Assembly: GCA_964553915.1 (NCBI GenBank)
Contig: CAZKMM010000055.1
Span: 1 to 15,820 of the forward strand
Direction of reading: 5' to 3'
DNA: 15,820 nt
Source of the DNA: CAZKMM01 sp964553915
GTDB lineage: Bacteria; RBG-13-61-14; DRUE01
The position numbers and the translations under genes are program-made. Below the pieces are notes generated by a model. The model had not been told where the DNA came from and did not search any database. It saw nothing but the letters and a program-made list of their open reading frames with translations. Numbering within the stretch: position 1 is the stretch's first letter; each line of letters opens with the position of its first letter. Shown here piece by piece: positions 1-8,413 of this stretch.

Positions 1-1
1 T

Positions 2-433
2 TTAGTTTACTATTACAAGAACTATCAACCCGAGAGAGCACATCGTCCGCTCTGGGCAGTTTTTTTTCAAGCCCGGGCAAGGCATTATTTAGAAGTAGCT
101 GGTTATACCCTTCTTTTAGCAGTGATTGGTGTTTTAAATAATTATTTTTGTGCCTTGAGCTTTAAAATTAGAATTCCATTACATGAGTTAATAGTTTTGC
201 TTCCTTTAGCAGATTTAATTTCTGCTCTGCCCATAGCCTTTGCTGGTCTGGGCACCACTACCTTTGCCTGGCAAAATCTGTTTCGTCCCTATGCTACTCC
301 TGAGCAGTTCTTGAGTTTCACCCTGGCTCTACCAGTAACTACTTATTTAACCAGAGCAGTTTTTGCCCTTTTTGCTCTTCCAAGGGCAGGAAAAGAGATT
401 CAAAAAGCCCTTTCCCCTCCCCAGTCAGGTTAA
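2..433 (+). CDS. Flippase-like LPG-synthase TM-domain (UPF0104) protein, 3' end only
   Basis: This is the C-terminal 143 residues of an integral membrane protein; the start lies off the left edge, and the frame is open from base 2. Visible are a charged stretch (YYYKNYQPERAHR), a hydrophobic helix (about residues 40-57), and a motif LPLADLISALPIAFAGLGTTTFAW followed by another helix. The pattern of a Pro, a short linker, and then G-L-G before the next segment is typical of the lysylphosphatidylglycerol-synthase transmembrane (YbhN/AglD-like, UPF0104) family. Members of that family translocate or synthesise lipids, or accompany glycosyltransferases in surface-glycan clusters. The protein ends with a short polar tail. 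The assignment rests on this motif and on hydrophobicity; substrate and exact role cannot be read. The nearby glycosyltransferases fit a role in surface lipid or glycan export. Confidence 0.62.
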   Translation, partial: LVYYYKNYQPERAHRPLWAVFFQARARHYLEVAGYTLLLAVIGVLNNYFCALSFKIRIPLHELIVLLPLADLISALPIAFAGLGTTTFAWQNLFRPYATPEQFLSFTLALPVTTYLTRAVFALFALPRAGKEIQKALSPPQSG

Positions 434-505
434 TCTTGAAAATAAAAAAATAAAGCGGTTTTGCTCTTCCTCTGATAAAGTGTTTTGGACTGCTGGAGCC
501 ATAAA

Positions 506-867
<362 letters not shown>

Positions 868-876
868 ACTCAATAA

Positions 877-882
877 ATTATA
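877..882 (-). promoter_or_regulatory. ssrA -10 box (TATAAT)
   Basis: A perfect TATAAT on the minus strand lies 9 nt upstream of the first G of the mature tmRNA (867). No good -35 hexamer sits at the usual distance. The upstream DNA (about 900-935) is very A/T-rich and could act as an UP-like element. A weak GGGT/ACCC hairpin overlaps the stop codon of the preceding minus-strand glycosyltransferase gene, so read-through from that gene into ssrA is also possible. Confidence 0.6.
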
Positions 883-945
883 ATAATCATTTCTGGAGCA
901 AATATCCACAAAAAAATTTAAAAATTTTAATTTTTGTTTGAGGGG

Positions 946-1935
946 TCAAAACCCAGCCTTTAGAAGTGCTTTTGCCTGTTTTATTACTAAATCTAAATCA
1001 ATCTGGGCGCAGATATAATTTTCGCATAATCTTCTTTGCTCTTCTGAACAGGGCGAGCAGGGAGCCTGGCTCTGGATAATTTTTGTCCAGGGATGGCGTG
1101 GTGCCCAGATCTGGGGATTGCTTGAAGTAAAAATGGCAATGGTTTTGGTGCCGAGGGCAGAAGCCAGATGGGTGGGACCAGAATCCATTCCCAGATAAAT
1201 CTCAGCCTGATTCAGGATTTGAGCAAGTAAGATTAAATCATAGCTCTTAATTAACTTTATTTTAGCTTTTACTTTTTCTGGGAGCTGGCTGGTTATTTCC
1301 ATCGTCAGACTCTTTTCAGCTTCGCCCAGAATTATCACCAGAGAAAATTCAGAAAAACCCTCGGCAAGCAAATTTATCAATTTGATAAGTTTTTCCCGGG
1401 GCAGTCTTTTCTTTTCAGAACCAGCTCCGGGATGAAATACCAGATAAGGGGATGCCAGTTCCTGCAAAAATGGTGAAGAATCAGCCTGAGGAAGGGGGAG
1501 CCGGGGAAGGAAATGAGAAATTTCAATTCCCAGCTCCTCCACTGGCTTAGATAAAATTCTGCTGATATGTTCCTTAGCATTTTGGGGTGGGAATTCTTCC
1601 CGAAAAATTTTTACCTGCGGGACAAGCGATTTGAGATTCTGTTCATAAGCTTTAGAGTTCTTTCCCAGCCAGCTTACCACCACCTCTGTCTGAGCAAAAA
1701 TATTTTTTAAAGCCGGGCTGGGGGAAAAGTTCTCCATAAACAACTGATGAAAATTAAGGGAATGAGGAGAGAAAAATCGGTCAATTATTCCTGCGAATTT
1801 TAAAAGTCGGAGTTTGTCTGAGCCAATGGCAAAAAGTGTTTGAGAATTTTCTCTTAAAGCCTGAATTGCGGGCAGGGTGTTAATTAAATCGCCCAGGGCT
1901 CCCTGATGAATAATGATGCTCTTTTTGAAGCTCAT
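946..1935 (-). CDS. Glycosyltransferase family 9 (ADP-heptosyltransferase-like)
   Basis: The 329-residue protein has the layout of GT9 enzymes, GT-B fold transferases that add heptose or related sugars to lipopolysaccharide core or similar glycans at the cytoplasmic face of the inner membrane. The N-terminal Rossmann half opens with IIIHQGALGDLINTLPAIQAL, the conserved GxLGDxxxxxP region. The second half has LVFHPGAGSEKKRLP (nucleotide-sugar binding), then GMDSGPTHLASALGTKTIAIF and a Pro-rich NPQIWAP turn. Near the C-terminus is the Cys pattern CSPC...C...C, which some GT9 subfamilies conserve. The start at 1935 gives the expected N-terminus (MSFKKSIIIHQGALGD). No Shine-Dalgarno precedes it, but a TATAAT lies 7 nt upstream, so the mRNA may be leaderless. 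The gene is transcribed away from the large plus-strand operon and toward ssrA. The sugar donor and acceptor are unknown. Confidence 0.88.
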   Translation of the reverse strand: MSFKKSIIIHQGALGDLINTLPAIQALRENSQTLFAIGSDKLRLLKFAGIIDRFFSPHSLNFHQLFMENFSPSPALKNIFAQTEVVVSWLGKNSKAYEQNLKSLVPQVKIFREEFPPQNAKEHISRILSKPVEELGIEISHFLPRLPLPQADSSPFLQELASPYLVFHPGAGSEKKRLPREKLIKLINLLAEGFSEFSLVIILGEAEKSLTMEITSQLPEKVKAKIKLIKSYDLILLAQILNQAEIYLGMDSGPTHLASALGTKTIAIFTSSNPQIWAPRHPWTKIIQSQAPCSPCSEEQRRLCENYICAQIDLDLVIKQAKALLKAGF

Positions 1936-1942
1936 AAAGGTT

Positions 1943-1948
1943 ATTATA
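1943..1948 (-). promoter_or_regulatory. -10 box of the minus-strand GT9 gene
   Basis: TATAAT on the minus strand ends exactly 7 nt before the ATG at 1935. Initiation at the usual distance would put +1 on or next to the start codon. No Shine-Dalgarno and no clear -35 are visible. The 60-nt space to the divergent operon start at 1996 must hold both promoters. Confidence 0.5.
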
Positions 1949-1980
1949 AAAAGAAAATTTTTAAATTAGCCAGAGCGTGT

Positions 1981-1986
1981 TATATT
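1981..1986 (+). promoter_or_regulatory. Possible -10 box of the large plus-strand operon
   Basis: TATATT lies 9 nt before the likely start codon at 1996. An overlapping TATAAC at 1987-1992 is too close to the start to serve in the standard way. No -35 match and no Shine-Dalgarno are visible. The region is A/T-rich, so this is a weak call, supported mainly by the need for a promoter between two divergent genes. Confidence 0.35.
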
Positions 1987-1995
1987 TATAACTTG

Positions 1996-3399
1996 ATGAG
2001 GTTAGCTTTAATTTTTCCCCGACTCTCCCATCAGGTGCACGGGATGTGGCCAAGCCTGGGGCTGGCAAGCCTGGCTACAGTCTTAAAAGATGCCGGAGAA
2101 GAGGTAAAAATCTTTGATGCCAGCTTTGACCGAGATTTATCCCGAATCAAAACCGGGCTGAAAAAATTTCAACCTGAACTGGTCGGGATATATACCTTAA
2201 CAGATTTTTTCTATTCTGCTCGGGAGCTGGTTAAATTTTCCAAGGAGCTGGGAGCAAAGACGGTTTTAGGTGGAGCTCATCCCACGATTTTGCCGGAGCA
2301 GACTTTAAAGGAGATTCCCGAGCTGGATTTTGTGGTTCGGGGAGAAGGAGAGCAGGCGATTCTGGAGCTGGTAGAGGCTTTAAAAGGGGAGCGGGATTTT
2401 TCTCAGGTGGCAGGACTGGGATTCCGTAAGGGTGAGGAGCTGGTTTTAAATCCCGGGGCAAAAGAGCCTCTGGACTTAGATTCACTTCCCATCCCGGACC
2501 GGGAGCTTTTGGAGCATCATAAAAAATATCTTCGGGGTCGGGCGATAAATCTTCATATCAGTCGGGGCTGTCCTTTTCATTGTCAGTTTTGCCAGCCCAC
2601 TTTACAGATGCTTTTTGGCAAGAAGTTAAGATTTCGCGCTCCGGAATTGGTGGTGGAGGAATTGAAGCTGTTGTATGAACGGTATCGGATTCGGGAGTAT
2701 TTTTTTCACGATGATATTTTTACAGTCAATCGCGGGTGGCTTTCAGAGCTGGTGGAAAAAATTAATCAAGCAGGGCTTAAAAAGGGCTTCCGCTATGTTG
2801 TGAACAGTCGGGTGGATACCTTTGATGAGGAGGTAGCCCGGCTTTTGAAAGAAATGGGGGTTTATTATGTTCTTTTTGGTCTGGAGAGCGGAAGCCAGAG
2901 AATTCTGGATTCTCTGGGTAAGGGAACCACAGTGGAGCAGGCGTATCAGTCATTTGAGCTCTGCCGGAAATACGGGTTTAGAACCCATGCTTATATTATC
3001 CTTGCCTCGCCGGAGGAAACTCCTGAAAGCCTGAAGGCAACAGAAAAGATGATAGATGAGCTTAAGCCCAACACGGTTCATATCTCTATCTGCACTCCGC
3101 TTCCCGGCACCTACCTGGAGGAACAGGCACGAGCCAGGGGACTGGTCAATCTGGAAAGTTATGCGGATGTGGATTATTACCTGAAACAGACGAGTACAGG
3201 GAGTCTTCCTTTAGCCTTGAAGGAGCTGAGCTATGAGCAGGTGCTGGAAGCAAGAAGGCGGATTTTAGCCAAGAGGCGCTGGCTGGTGTTTAGGGATAAT
3301 CTTCGCCAGCTGGTAGGCGATTTTCTTCACGACCCTTCGCTGGGGAAATTTATTTTTCGGTTAAGTTTTTATAGAAAAATGCAACATTATTTTGGATGA
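1996..3399 (+). CDS. B12-binding-type radical SAM protein (first of three)
   Basis: This 467-residue protein has an N-terminal cobalamin-binding-type Rossmann domain (about 1-140; MWPSLGLASLATVLKDAGEEVKIFDAS, then VLGGAHPTILPE and FVVRGEGE). A radical SAM TIM barrel follows, with the iron-sulfur motif CPFHCQFC at C192, C196 and C199. Later barrel signatures are FHDDIF, VNSRVD, FGLESGSQRIL and a PLPGTYLEEQA segment. No DxHxxG motif is seen, so any cobalamin would bind base-off, which is normal in this class. Such proteins include class B radical SAM methyltransferases and enzymes making or breaking C-C bonds in lipids, glycans and natural products. The ATG at 1996 is chosen over one at 1906 because homologous proteins begin with a short basic-hydrophobic strand, and the earlier start would overlap the divergent gene. 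The stop overlaps the next start (ATGA). The substrate is unknown. Confidence 0.88.
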   Translation: MRLALIFPRLSHQVHGMWPSLGLASLATVLKDAGEEVKIFDASFDRDLSRIKTGLKKFQPELVGIYTLTDFFYSARELVKFSKELGAKTVLGGAHPTILPEQTLKEIPELDFVVRGEGEQAILELVEALKGERDFSQVAGLGFRKGEELVLNPGAKEPLDLDSLPIPDRELLEHHKKYLRGRAINLHISRGCPFHCQFCQPTLQMLFGKKLRFRAPELVVEELKLLYERYRIREYFFHDDIFTVNRGWLSELVEKINQAGLKKGFRYVVNSRVDTFDEEVARLLKEMGVYYVLFGLESGSQRILDSLGKGTTVEQAYQSFELCRKYGFRTHAYIILASPEETPESLKATEKMIDELKPNTVHISICTPLPGTYLEEQARARGLVNLESYADVDYYLKQTSTGSLPLALKELSYEQVLEARRRILAKRRWLVFRDNLRQLVGDFLHDPSLGKFIFRLSFYRKMQHYFG

Positions 3400-5276
3400 G
3401 AAATTTGGCTGAACAGAAGAGCGAACCGGGAGAAAAAAACAGAGCGGTTATTTTTTTGGGGATAGTTTTGTTTCAGCTATTAAGCACTCTGCTTTGTTTT
3501 CAGAGTCCGGGGGAGCTTTTTAAAACCTCACCGATTATCAACATTGACTGGAGTCCATATTATTATTTGTGTTATTCTGCCCGTAGGTTTCTGGAAGAAT
3601 CCGGGAGAATCTGGGGATTTGACCCTTATTATATGGCAGGGTATCCACTGGATTTTGTGTACAATCCCTCGCTCCCGGTTCAGCTGGCAACTATTACTTT
3701 TCGGGCGCTGGAAATCGGCCTGGTGATTAAATGGTTTTTCTTTTTAAGTTTTTTAGTTGCCCCGATAATTTTTTACTCTGCCCTACGGAATTTTGGTTTG
3801 GAGAAAAATTCAGCTTTATGGGGAACTGCTCTGGGCATCTGTTATTTCTGGCTGGGAGAGGAAGGACTTTTCGGGAATTTCGGAATGCTCACAGGAGCTT
3901 TGATGCTTAATTTCTTTTTGCTCGCTCTGGGGGTAGGATTTAAATACTTTCAGAATCCCGGTAAAAGAAACTGGCTTGAGCTGGTTTTGGTGGTGAGTGT
4001 TTCTCTTCTGATTCATAAAACCAGTGTGGCTCTGGTTGGGATTCCTTTTATTATTTTGCTGGTTATTTTCAGGCGGTCTTTGAATAAAAAAGTCTGGCTG
4101 GGACTTCTGCTTGCAGGCGGACTGGCTATTGTTTTTAATAGCTTCTGGCTGGTTCCCTTTTTTAAGTTTCTTCCCTATAAAATAGAAGACCCGCTTACCA
4201 CCTTTTTCCAGAATACTGACCCTTTGAGGTTTATAAAAGATATTATTCCCTGGGGAGGATTTTGGGGCACGAATTTAGCCCGTTTGATAATTGTCCTTTT
4301 CGGTGTTTATGGGCTGGTCTGTCTGAGGAGAGTCAAGGAAAAAAGGGAACTTTTTTGGTTTTGTTCTTTGGGACTTTTGTTTTTTTTCCTCTTGGTATAT
4401 TTTGGTTCCTTTCTTTCCTGGCTCCGGCATATCCAACCGTATCGGCATTTGACGGGCTGGTATTTTTTCTGGCTGATTGGTGCCGGGATTGGGCTGGAGC
4501 GTATCAGGGGCAGGCTCTCTGAGAGGTCTTTAAGATTAAGTCAGGGAGCGGTTCTGGGATTTTTGCTCTTTTTGATTTTGCTCCAGTTTTCTCCCAGCTA
4601 TCGCCTTTTGTATGCGGTTTCGCCCTTGAGCGGAAGATTTCCGGGCAGGGTACTGGAGTTAATGAAGTGGTTGGAGGAAAATACAGATTTATCTGCCCGG
4701 ATAATGATCGAGGATATAAACCGCTGGGAAGGAAAAGAAGTTCCTTACGGAGCAAGCAGGTTTGTTGGGCTTTTACCTGCCTATTTGCCCCGGTATCTGG
4801 TAGGGGGACCTCATCCCAATGCTTTTATCCAGCATCATTTTGTCAGCTTTCATGATGGATATTTTTTAAAAAAACCGATTCAGAGTTATTCTGAACAGGA
4901 GCTGAAAGAATATTTCCAGCTTTATAATATAAAATGGGCAGTGGCGTGGAGCAAGCAAAGCAAGGAGAAATTAAGCGAGCTAAGTTTTTCCCGCAAGCGG
5001 GCTCAGTTTCAGGAGCTGGATGTATTTGAATTTGCTCTGGAGCCAAGCTGGTTCTTGCGAGGAACGGGAAAAGTGGTAAAGATGGATTATGAGCGGATTC
5101 ATCTTTCCGGGCTGAAGCCGGAAAAGGGAATGGTGGTGCTCAAGGTTCATTTTTTAAAGGGATTTCACTCTTTTCCTCCGGTGAGGCTATTTTGCTATCA
5201 GCGTTTTCCAGACCCAGTCGGGTTTCTGGCTCTGGAGAATCCTCCTAAAGAGGTGGTTCTGAAATATGGCAGATAA
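3396..5276 (+). CDS. Multi-spanning membrane protein, GT-C glycosyltransferase-like
   Basis: The 626-residue protein has about ten or more hydrophobic segments from residue 17 to about 410, then a soluble C-terminal part (about 410-626). After the first helix comes a predicted outside loop with acidic-aromatic motifs: DWSPYYY (D51) and, further on, FDPYYMAGYPLDF (D76). An acidic residue in the first outer loop is the hallmark of GT-C transferases, which take sugars from polyprenyl phosphates on the outer face of the inner membrane. The GFDPYYMAGYPL stretch also recalls the 6-pyruvoyl-tetrahydropterin-synthase-related membrane family (PF10131). The gene starts inside the stop of the radical SAM gene and ends 11 nt inside the GT2 gene, which suggests translational coupling. 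A GT2 of the DPM1 type next door is the usual supplier of such a donor. The GT-C assignment is inference from topology and motifs. Confidence 0.66.
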   Translation: MRNLAEQKSEPGEKNRAVIFLGIVLFQLLSTLLCFQSPGELFKTSPIINIDWSPYYYLCYSARRFLEESGRIWGFDPYYMAGYPLDFVYNPSLPVQLATITFRALEIGLVIKWFFFLSFLVAPIIFYSALRNFGLEKNSALWGTALGICYFWLGEEGLFGNFGMLTGALMLNFFLLALGVGFKYFQNPGKRNWLELVLVVSVSLLIHKTSVALVGIPFIILLVIFRRSLNKKVWLGLLLAGGLAIVFNSFWLVPFFKFLPYKIEDPLTTFFQNTDPLRFIKDIIPWGGFWGTNLARLIIVLFGVYGLVCLRRVKEKRELFWFCSLGLLFFFLLVYFGSFLSWLRHIQPYRHLTGWYFFWLIGAGIGLERIRGRLSERSLRLSQGAVLGFLLFLILLQFSPSYRLLYAVSPLSGRFPGRVLELMKWLEENTDLSARIMIEDINRWEGKEVPYGASRFVGLLPAYLPRYLVGGPHPNAFIQHHFVSFHDGYFLKKPIQSYSEQELKEYFQLYNIKWAVAWSKQSKEKLSELSFSRKRAQFQELDVFEFALEPSWFLRGTGKVVKMDYERIHLSGLKPEKGMVVLKVHFLKGFHSFPPVRLFCYQRFPDPVGFLALENPPKEVVLKYGR

Positions 5277-5961
5277 AAAGATAAAAGTAAGCGCGGTAAT
5301 TCTTACCAAGAATGAGCAGGAGACTGTTGAGGAAGTGGTCCGAGAAGCAAAGAAATATGCGGATGAGGTTCTGGTGGTGGATGGACATTCTCAGGACCGA
5401 ACCAGAGAAAAAGCAGAAAAAGCCGGTGCCCGGGTGGTGCTGGATAATGGCTTGGGAAAAGGCGATGGCTATAAGGTGGGCTTGGAGCAGGCTCGGGGAG
5501 AAGTGGTGGTATTTCTGGATGCGGATGGCTCGCATCATCCCAAGGATATTCCTCGTCTGGCAGAGCCGATTTTAAAGGATGAGCTGGATCTGGTGATTGG
5601 CTCCCGCTGGCGGGGAGGGTCGGATGATATTCGTCCTAATTTTAACCATTTAATCCGGGATTTGGGCGGGAATTTGCTTTCTATTATCATCAGCAGGTGG
5701 TTTGGGGTGGAGATTACAGATTGTTTACATGGCTATCGGGCAATTCGCCGTGAGGTGGGGCTCTGGCTCGGTCTGGAAGCAAATGATTTTGATGTGGAGC
5801 ACGAGATGGTGATTAAAGCCCTGAAGCAGGGATATCGGGTGGGAGAGATTCCGGTTCATGAATATGCCCGCAAAGCCGGAGTGAGCAAATTGCCCACTTT
5901 TAGAAAGGCGCATATCTTTTTCTGGAGATTATTTCGGGAGCTGGCTAGGAGAGGTAGATGA
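5266..5961 (+). CDS. Family 2 glycosyltransferase, polyprenyl-phosphate sugar synthase-like (DPM1/GtrB type)
   Basis: The 231-residue GT-A protein begins VSAVILTKNEQETVEEVV, then has LVVDGHSQDRT, and the nucleotide and metal-binding D85-A86-D87 in VVFLDADGSHHP. Further motifs are VIGSRWRGG and the acceptor-side DCLHGYRAIRR and FDVEHEMVIKA. This order matches dolichol- or polyprenyl-phosphate mannosyl/glucosyltransferases. No C-terminal membrane helices are present, so it resembles the soluble DPM1 form rather than GtrB with its two helices. The expected reaction is NDP-sugar plus polyprenyl phosphate giving polyprenyl-P-sugar at the cytoplasmic face. The start overlaps the upstream gene by 11 nt, with a GAGGTGG ribosome site about 9 nt before the ATG. 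The stop overlaps the next gene. Sugar identity cannot be told. Confidence 0.88.
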   Translation: MADKKIKVSAVILTKNEQETVEEVVREAKKYADEVLVVDGHSQDRTREKAEKAGARVVLDNGLGKGDGYKVGLEQARGEVVVFLDADGSHHPKDIPRLAEPILKDELDLVIGSRWRGGSDDIRPNFNHLIRDLGGNLLSIIISRWFGVEITDCLHGYRAIRREVGLWLGLEANDFDVEHEMVIKALKQGYRVGEIPVHEYARKAGVSKLPTFRKAHIFFWRLFRELARRGR

Positions 5962-7373
5962 GGGTTTTTTTGATTAATCCGCCTCCAGCAGATGGGGTGA
6001 AGATGGTTCGGGAAGGAAGATGTATGCAGAGAAGGAGTGCCTGGGGAGCGGTCTGGCCTCCAATCAGCCTGGCAACCATTGCTAGTATTTTAGAAGAAAA
6101 TGGTTTTGAATGTAAAATTCGGGACTGCATTGTTGAGGGAATAGACCTGAAAAATTTAGTTGCGCAGGCAAGAGAGTTTTATCCTGAGATGATGATTGTC
6201 AATACCGCGACCGGCTCCATTATCTATGATTTAAATGCGGTAGAAGAGCTGAAAAAAACTCTTCCTCAAAGCAAAATTTTTGTGATTGGAATTCATCCCA
6301 CCGCTCTTCCAGAAGATACCCTCAAACTTTGCCCGAGCCTGGACGGGGTGATTCGTGGAGAGCCGGAATATGTTGCCTTATCTCTGTCGGACCAGCTCAG
6401 CAGAAAAAGAGACTGGAGAGAGGTGCCCGGGGTTAGCTGGAGGGAGGGACTTTTTTTTCATCATAATCCTTCCCCGCCCTATCTGGATTTAGATAAAATC
6501 CCTTTCCCTGCCTGGCATCTGATTAAAAGGGAGCTTTATCAGATGCCAATTATGGGCAAACCCTTTTTAATGCTCGGGGTTAGTCGGGGCTGTCCCTATC
6601 AGTGCATTTTTTGTGCGGATGCCACTTATTATGGGAAAAAACTTCGGCTGAAAAGCCCGAAAAAAATCGTCCGGGAACTGGACTGGGCAAGAACTAAATT
6701 CGGGGTGGAGGATTTTCTTTTCTGGGCAGAATCTTCCACCCTTAACCCTAAATGGACAATGGAGATGGCAGAGGAGATTATCAAGTCCGGTCTTAAAGTC
6801 CGCTTTGTAATTAACAGCAGACCGGACCAGGTTAGTCTGGAACTTTTGAAAAAGCTCAAGCAGGCAGGATGCTGGATGGTGGGCTATGGCTTGGAGAGCG
6901 GGTCAGAAAAAATTCTTAAATTGATGAATAAAGGAATTAGTCTGGAGGATAATAAAAATGCGGTTCGCTGGGCAAAGGAAGCCGGACTGGCAGTTACCGG
7001 ACATTTTGTTCTCGGTTTTCCCGGAGAAACTCTCCAGACTATGGAAGAGACCTTAAAATTTGCTCTTTCCGAGCCGATAGATTTCGCTCAATTTTATTGT
7101 GTGGTGCCTTTTCCCGGCTCAAGGCTTTATGAGCTGGCAAAAAGGCAGGGGTGGATTATTACTGATGACTGGAGCCGGTTTGAGCAGAACTATTGCGTGC
7201 TTTCCACTCCCGAGCTGAAAGCAGAAGAGGTGGAACAATTTCGGAAAAAAGCTTACCAGCAGTTTTATTTTTCTCCCCGGAAAATGCTCGGGATTTTGAA
7301 GCTGGCTCTTCGTTATGGCGGGATGGGGAATCTTTATCAGCTGGTAAGGGAATTTCAGGAGTGGATGAGCTGA
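5958..7373 (+). CDS. B12-binding-type radical SAM protein (second of three)
   Basis: This 471-residue protein starts MRVFLINPPP, the first strand of a cobalamin-binding-type domain, and continues WGAVWPPISLATIASILEENG, IGIHPTALPEDTL and GVIRGEPEY. The radical SAM motif CPYQCIFC is at C212, C216 and C219. Typical barrel signatures follow: FWAESSTLNP, INSRPDQV, GYGLESGSEKIL, GHFVLGFPGET and PFPGSRLYELA. The C-terminal tail (about 400-471) is helical and basic. The domain order equals that of the gene at 1996 but the sequence is clearly different, so this is not a recent duplicate. It starts in ATGA overlap with the GT2 gene, with GGAGAGG just upstream. A role in modifying the surface glycan or lipid made by neighbouring enzymes is inferred from position only. 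Confidence 0.88.
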   Translation: MRVFLINPPPADGVKMVREGRCMQRRSAWGAVWPPISLATIASILEENGFECKIRDCIVEGIDLKNLVAQAREFYPEMMIVNTATGSIIYDLNAVEELKKTLPQSKIFVIGIHPTALPEDTLKLCPSLDGVIRGEPEYVALSLSDQLSRKRDWREVPGVSWREGLFFHHNPSPPYLDLDKIPFPAWHLIKRELYQMPIMGKPFLMLGVSRGCPYQCIFCADATYYGKKLRLKSPKKIVRELDWARTKFGVEDFLFWAESSTLNPKWTMEMAEEIIKSGLKVRFVINSRPDQVSLELLKKLKQAGCWMVGYGLESGSEKILKLMNKGISLEDNKNAVRWAKEAGLAVTGHFVLGFPGETLQTMEETLKFALSEPIDFAQFYCVVPFPGSRLYELAKRQGWIITDDWSRFEQNYCVLSTPELKAEEVEQFRKKAYQQFYFSPRKMLGILKLALRYGGMGNLYQLVREFQEWMS

Positions 7374-8413
7374 TGAAGATTTCCACAATGAAAAAGATTG
7401 ACCGCTGGCTGGGATATCCTGCCTGTGGATTGCTTGGGCTTTTGGATTTGATTCGTCCGGAAAGAAAGCCAGAAAAAATCCAGAGAATTTTGGTGATTAA
7501 ATTCTGGGGGATGGGCAGTTTAATTTTATCTCTGCCGGTTTTTAAAGCCCTCCGGGAGGTATATCCAGAGGCGGAGCTGGGTTTTGCCACTTTATCCCGG
7601 AATCGCTCTCTGGTGGAATTATTGAAGATTTCAGACCGAACCATTTATCTGGATCTGAGAGCGGACGGGTTTAGGATTTTTTTTCGGATCTTAAGATTTT
7701 TCTTTCAGCTTTATCAATATCATCCTCAGCTGGTAATAGATTTGGAATATCTGACCAGATTTTCTGCCCTTGCCAGTTATCTTTCCGGAGCCGGGCTTCG
7801 GGTGGGATTTCATTCCTGGGATGTCTGGAGAGGTGAGCTTCATAATCTTCGGGTGCCNNNNNNNNNNNNNNNNNNNNNNNNNNNNNNNNNNNNNNNNNNN
7901 NNNNNNNNNNNNNNNNNNNNNNNNNNNNNNNNNNNNNNNNNNNNNNNNNNNNNNNNNGAATATTTTGTCCGGTTAATTAAGATGATTTTAGAGGAAAATC
8001 TGGGAAAAGTGATTTTAATTGGAGCAGATGATGAAAGGGAATTTGTTCAGGAAATTCTTGAGCAGATTGGAGATAAAAACTCCTGCTTTTCTCTGGCAGG
8101 GGAGCTGGAGATAAAGGAGCTGGTGGAACTGCTTCGCCGGGCTGAACTTTTAATAACCAATGATTCTGGACCTCTTCATCTCTCTTCTTTGGCGGGCACC
8201 AAGACTGTTAGTTTTTTTGGACCGGAGACCCCCCAGCTTTTCGGACCTCTGGGGGAGGGGCATACAGTTCTTTATCTGGGGATTGATTGCTCTCCCTGCA
8301 TCACGGTTTATAATGCTAAAACCGTAAGATGTCTTCTTTCCCGTCCGGAATGTCTTTATGGAATTACTCCCCAGATGGCTTTTGAGAAGGTAAAAGAGGC
8401 GCTGGGAAGATGA
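7373..8413 (+). CDS. Glycosyltransferase family 9, interrupted by assembly gap
   Basis: This is a second GT9 protein, different from the one at 946-1935. Before the gap it reads ILVIKFWGMGSLILSLPVFKALREVYPEAELGF, the N-terminal GT9 signature, then a region with ADGFRIFFRILRFF. After the gap come VILIGADDE, LITNDSGPLHLSSLAGTKTVSFFGPETPQLFGP and the C-terminal Cys pattern CSPC...C...C also seen in the first GT9. The central donor-site HPGxG-type segment is not visible and must lie in the missing sequence. The 100-N filler happens to keep the frame, but the true gap length is unknown, so the stated protein length is unreliable. The start at 7373 overlaps the previous TGA; an ATG at 7388 is an alternative. 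The stop overlaps the next gene (ATGA). Confidence 0.85.
   Translation: MKISTMKKIDRWLGYPACGLLGLLDLIRPERKPEKIQRILVIKFWGMGSLILSLPVFKALREVYPEAELGFATLSRNRSLVELLKISDRTIYLDLRADGFRIFFRILRFFFQLYQYHPQLVIDLEYLTRFSALASYLSGAGLRVGFHSWDVWRGELHNLRVXXXXXXXXXXXXXXXXXXXXXXXXXXXXXXXXXXEYFVRLIKMILEENLGKVILIGADDEREFVQEILEQIGDKNSCFSLAGELEIKELVELLRRAELLITNDSGPLHLSSLAGTKTVSFFGPETPQLFGPLGEGHTVLYLGIDCSPCITVYNAKTVRCLLSRPECLYGITPQMAFEKVKEALGR
7858..7957. other. Assembly gap (100 N)
   Basis: Exactly 100 Ns, the usual placeholder for a gap of unknown size. It falls inside the second GT9 gene. Coding sense resumes in the family-appropriate frame on the far side, so the join is probably correct, but about the middle third of the protein is unseen. 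Confidence 0.99.

Noticed and set aside
900..960. Intrinsic terminator between the minus-strand GT9 and ssrA
   Set aside because: Only a 4-bp GGGT/ACCC stem overlapping the stop codon with no clean T-run directly after it; the A/T tracts that follow are not enough for a confident call.
1906..1995. Earlier ATG start for the first radical SAM gene
   Set aside because: It would add 30 residues unlike the family N-terminus and overlap the 5' end of the divergent GT9 gene; the ATG at 1996 gives the expected first strand.
7193..7372. Upstream extension of the second GT9 reading frame
   Set aside because: The extra 60 codons lie inside the radical SAM gene, where the other frame is clearly coding; the start in overlap with its TGA at 7373 is preferred.
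7159..7644. A 161-codon minus-strand open frame, and similar long antisense frames at 8740-9165 and 11947-12294
   Set aside because: Each lies opposite a well-supported gene with recognisable family motifs; the translations show no domain or start signal.
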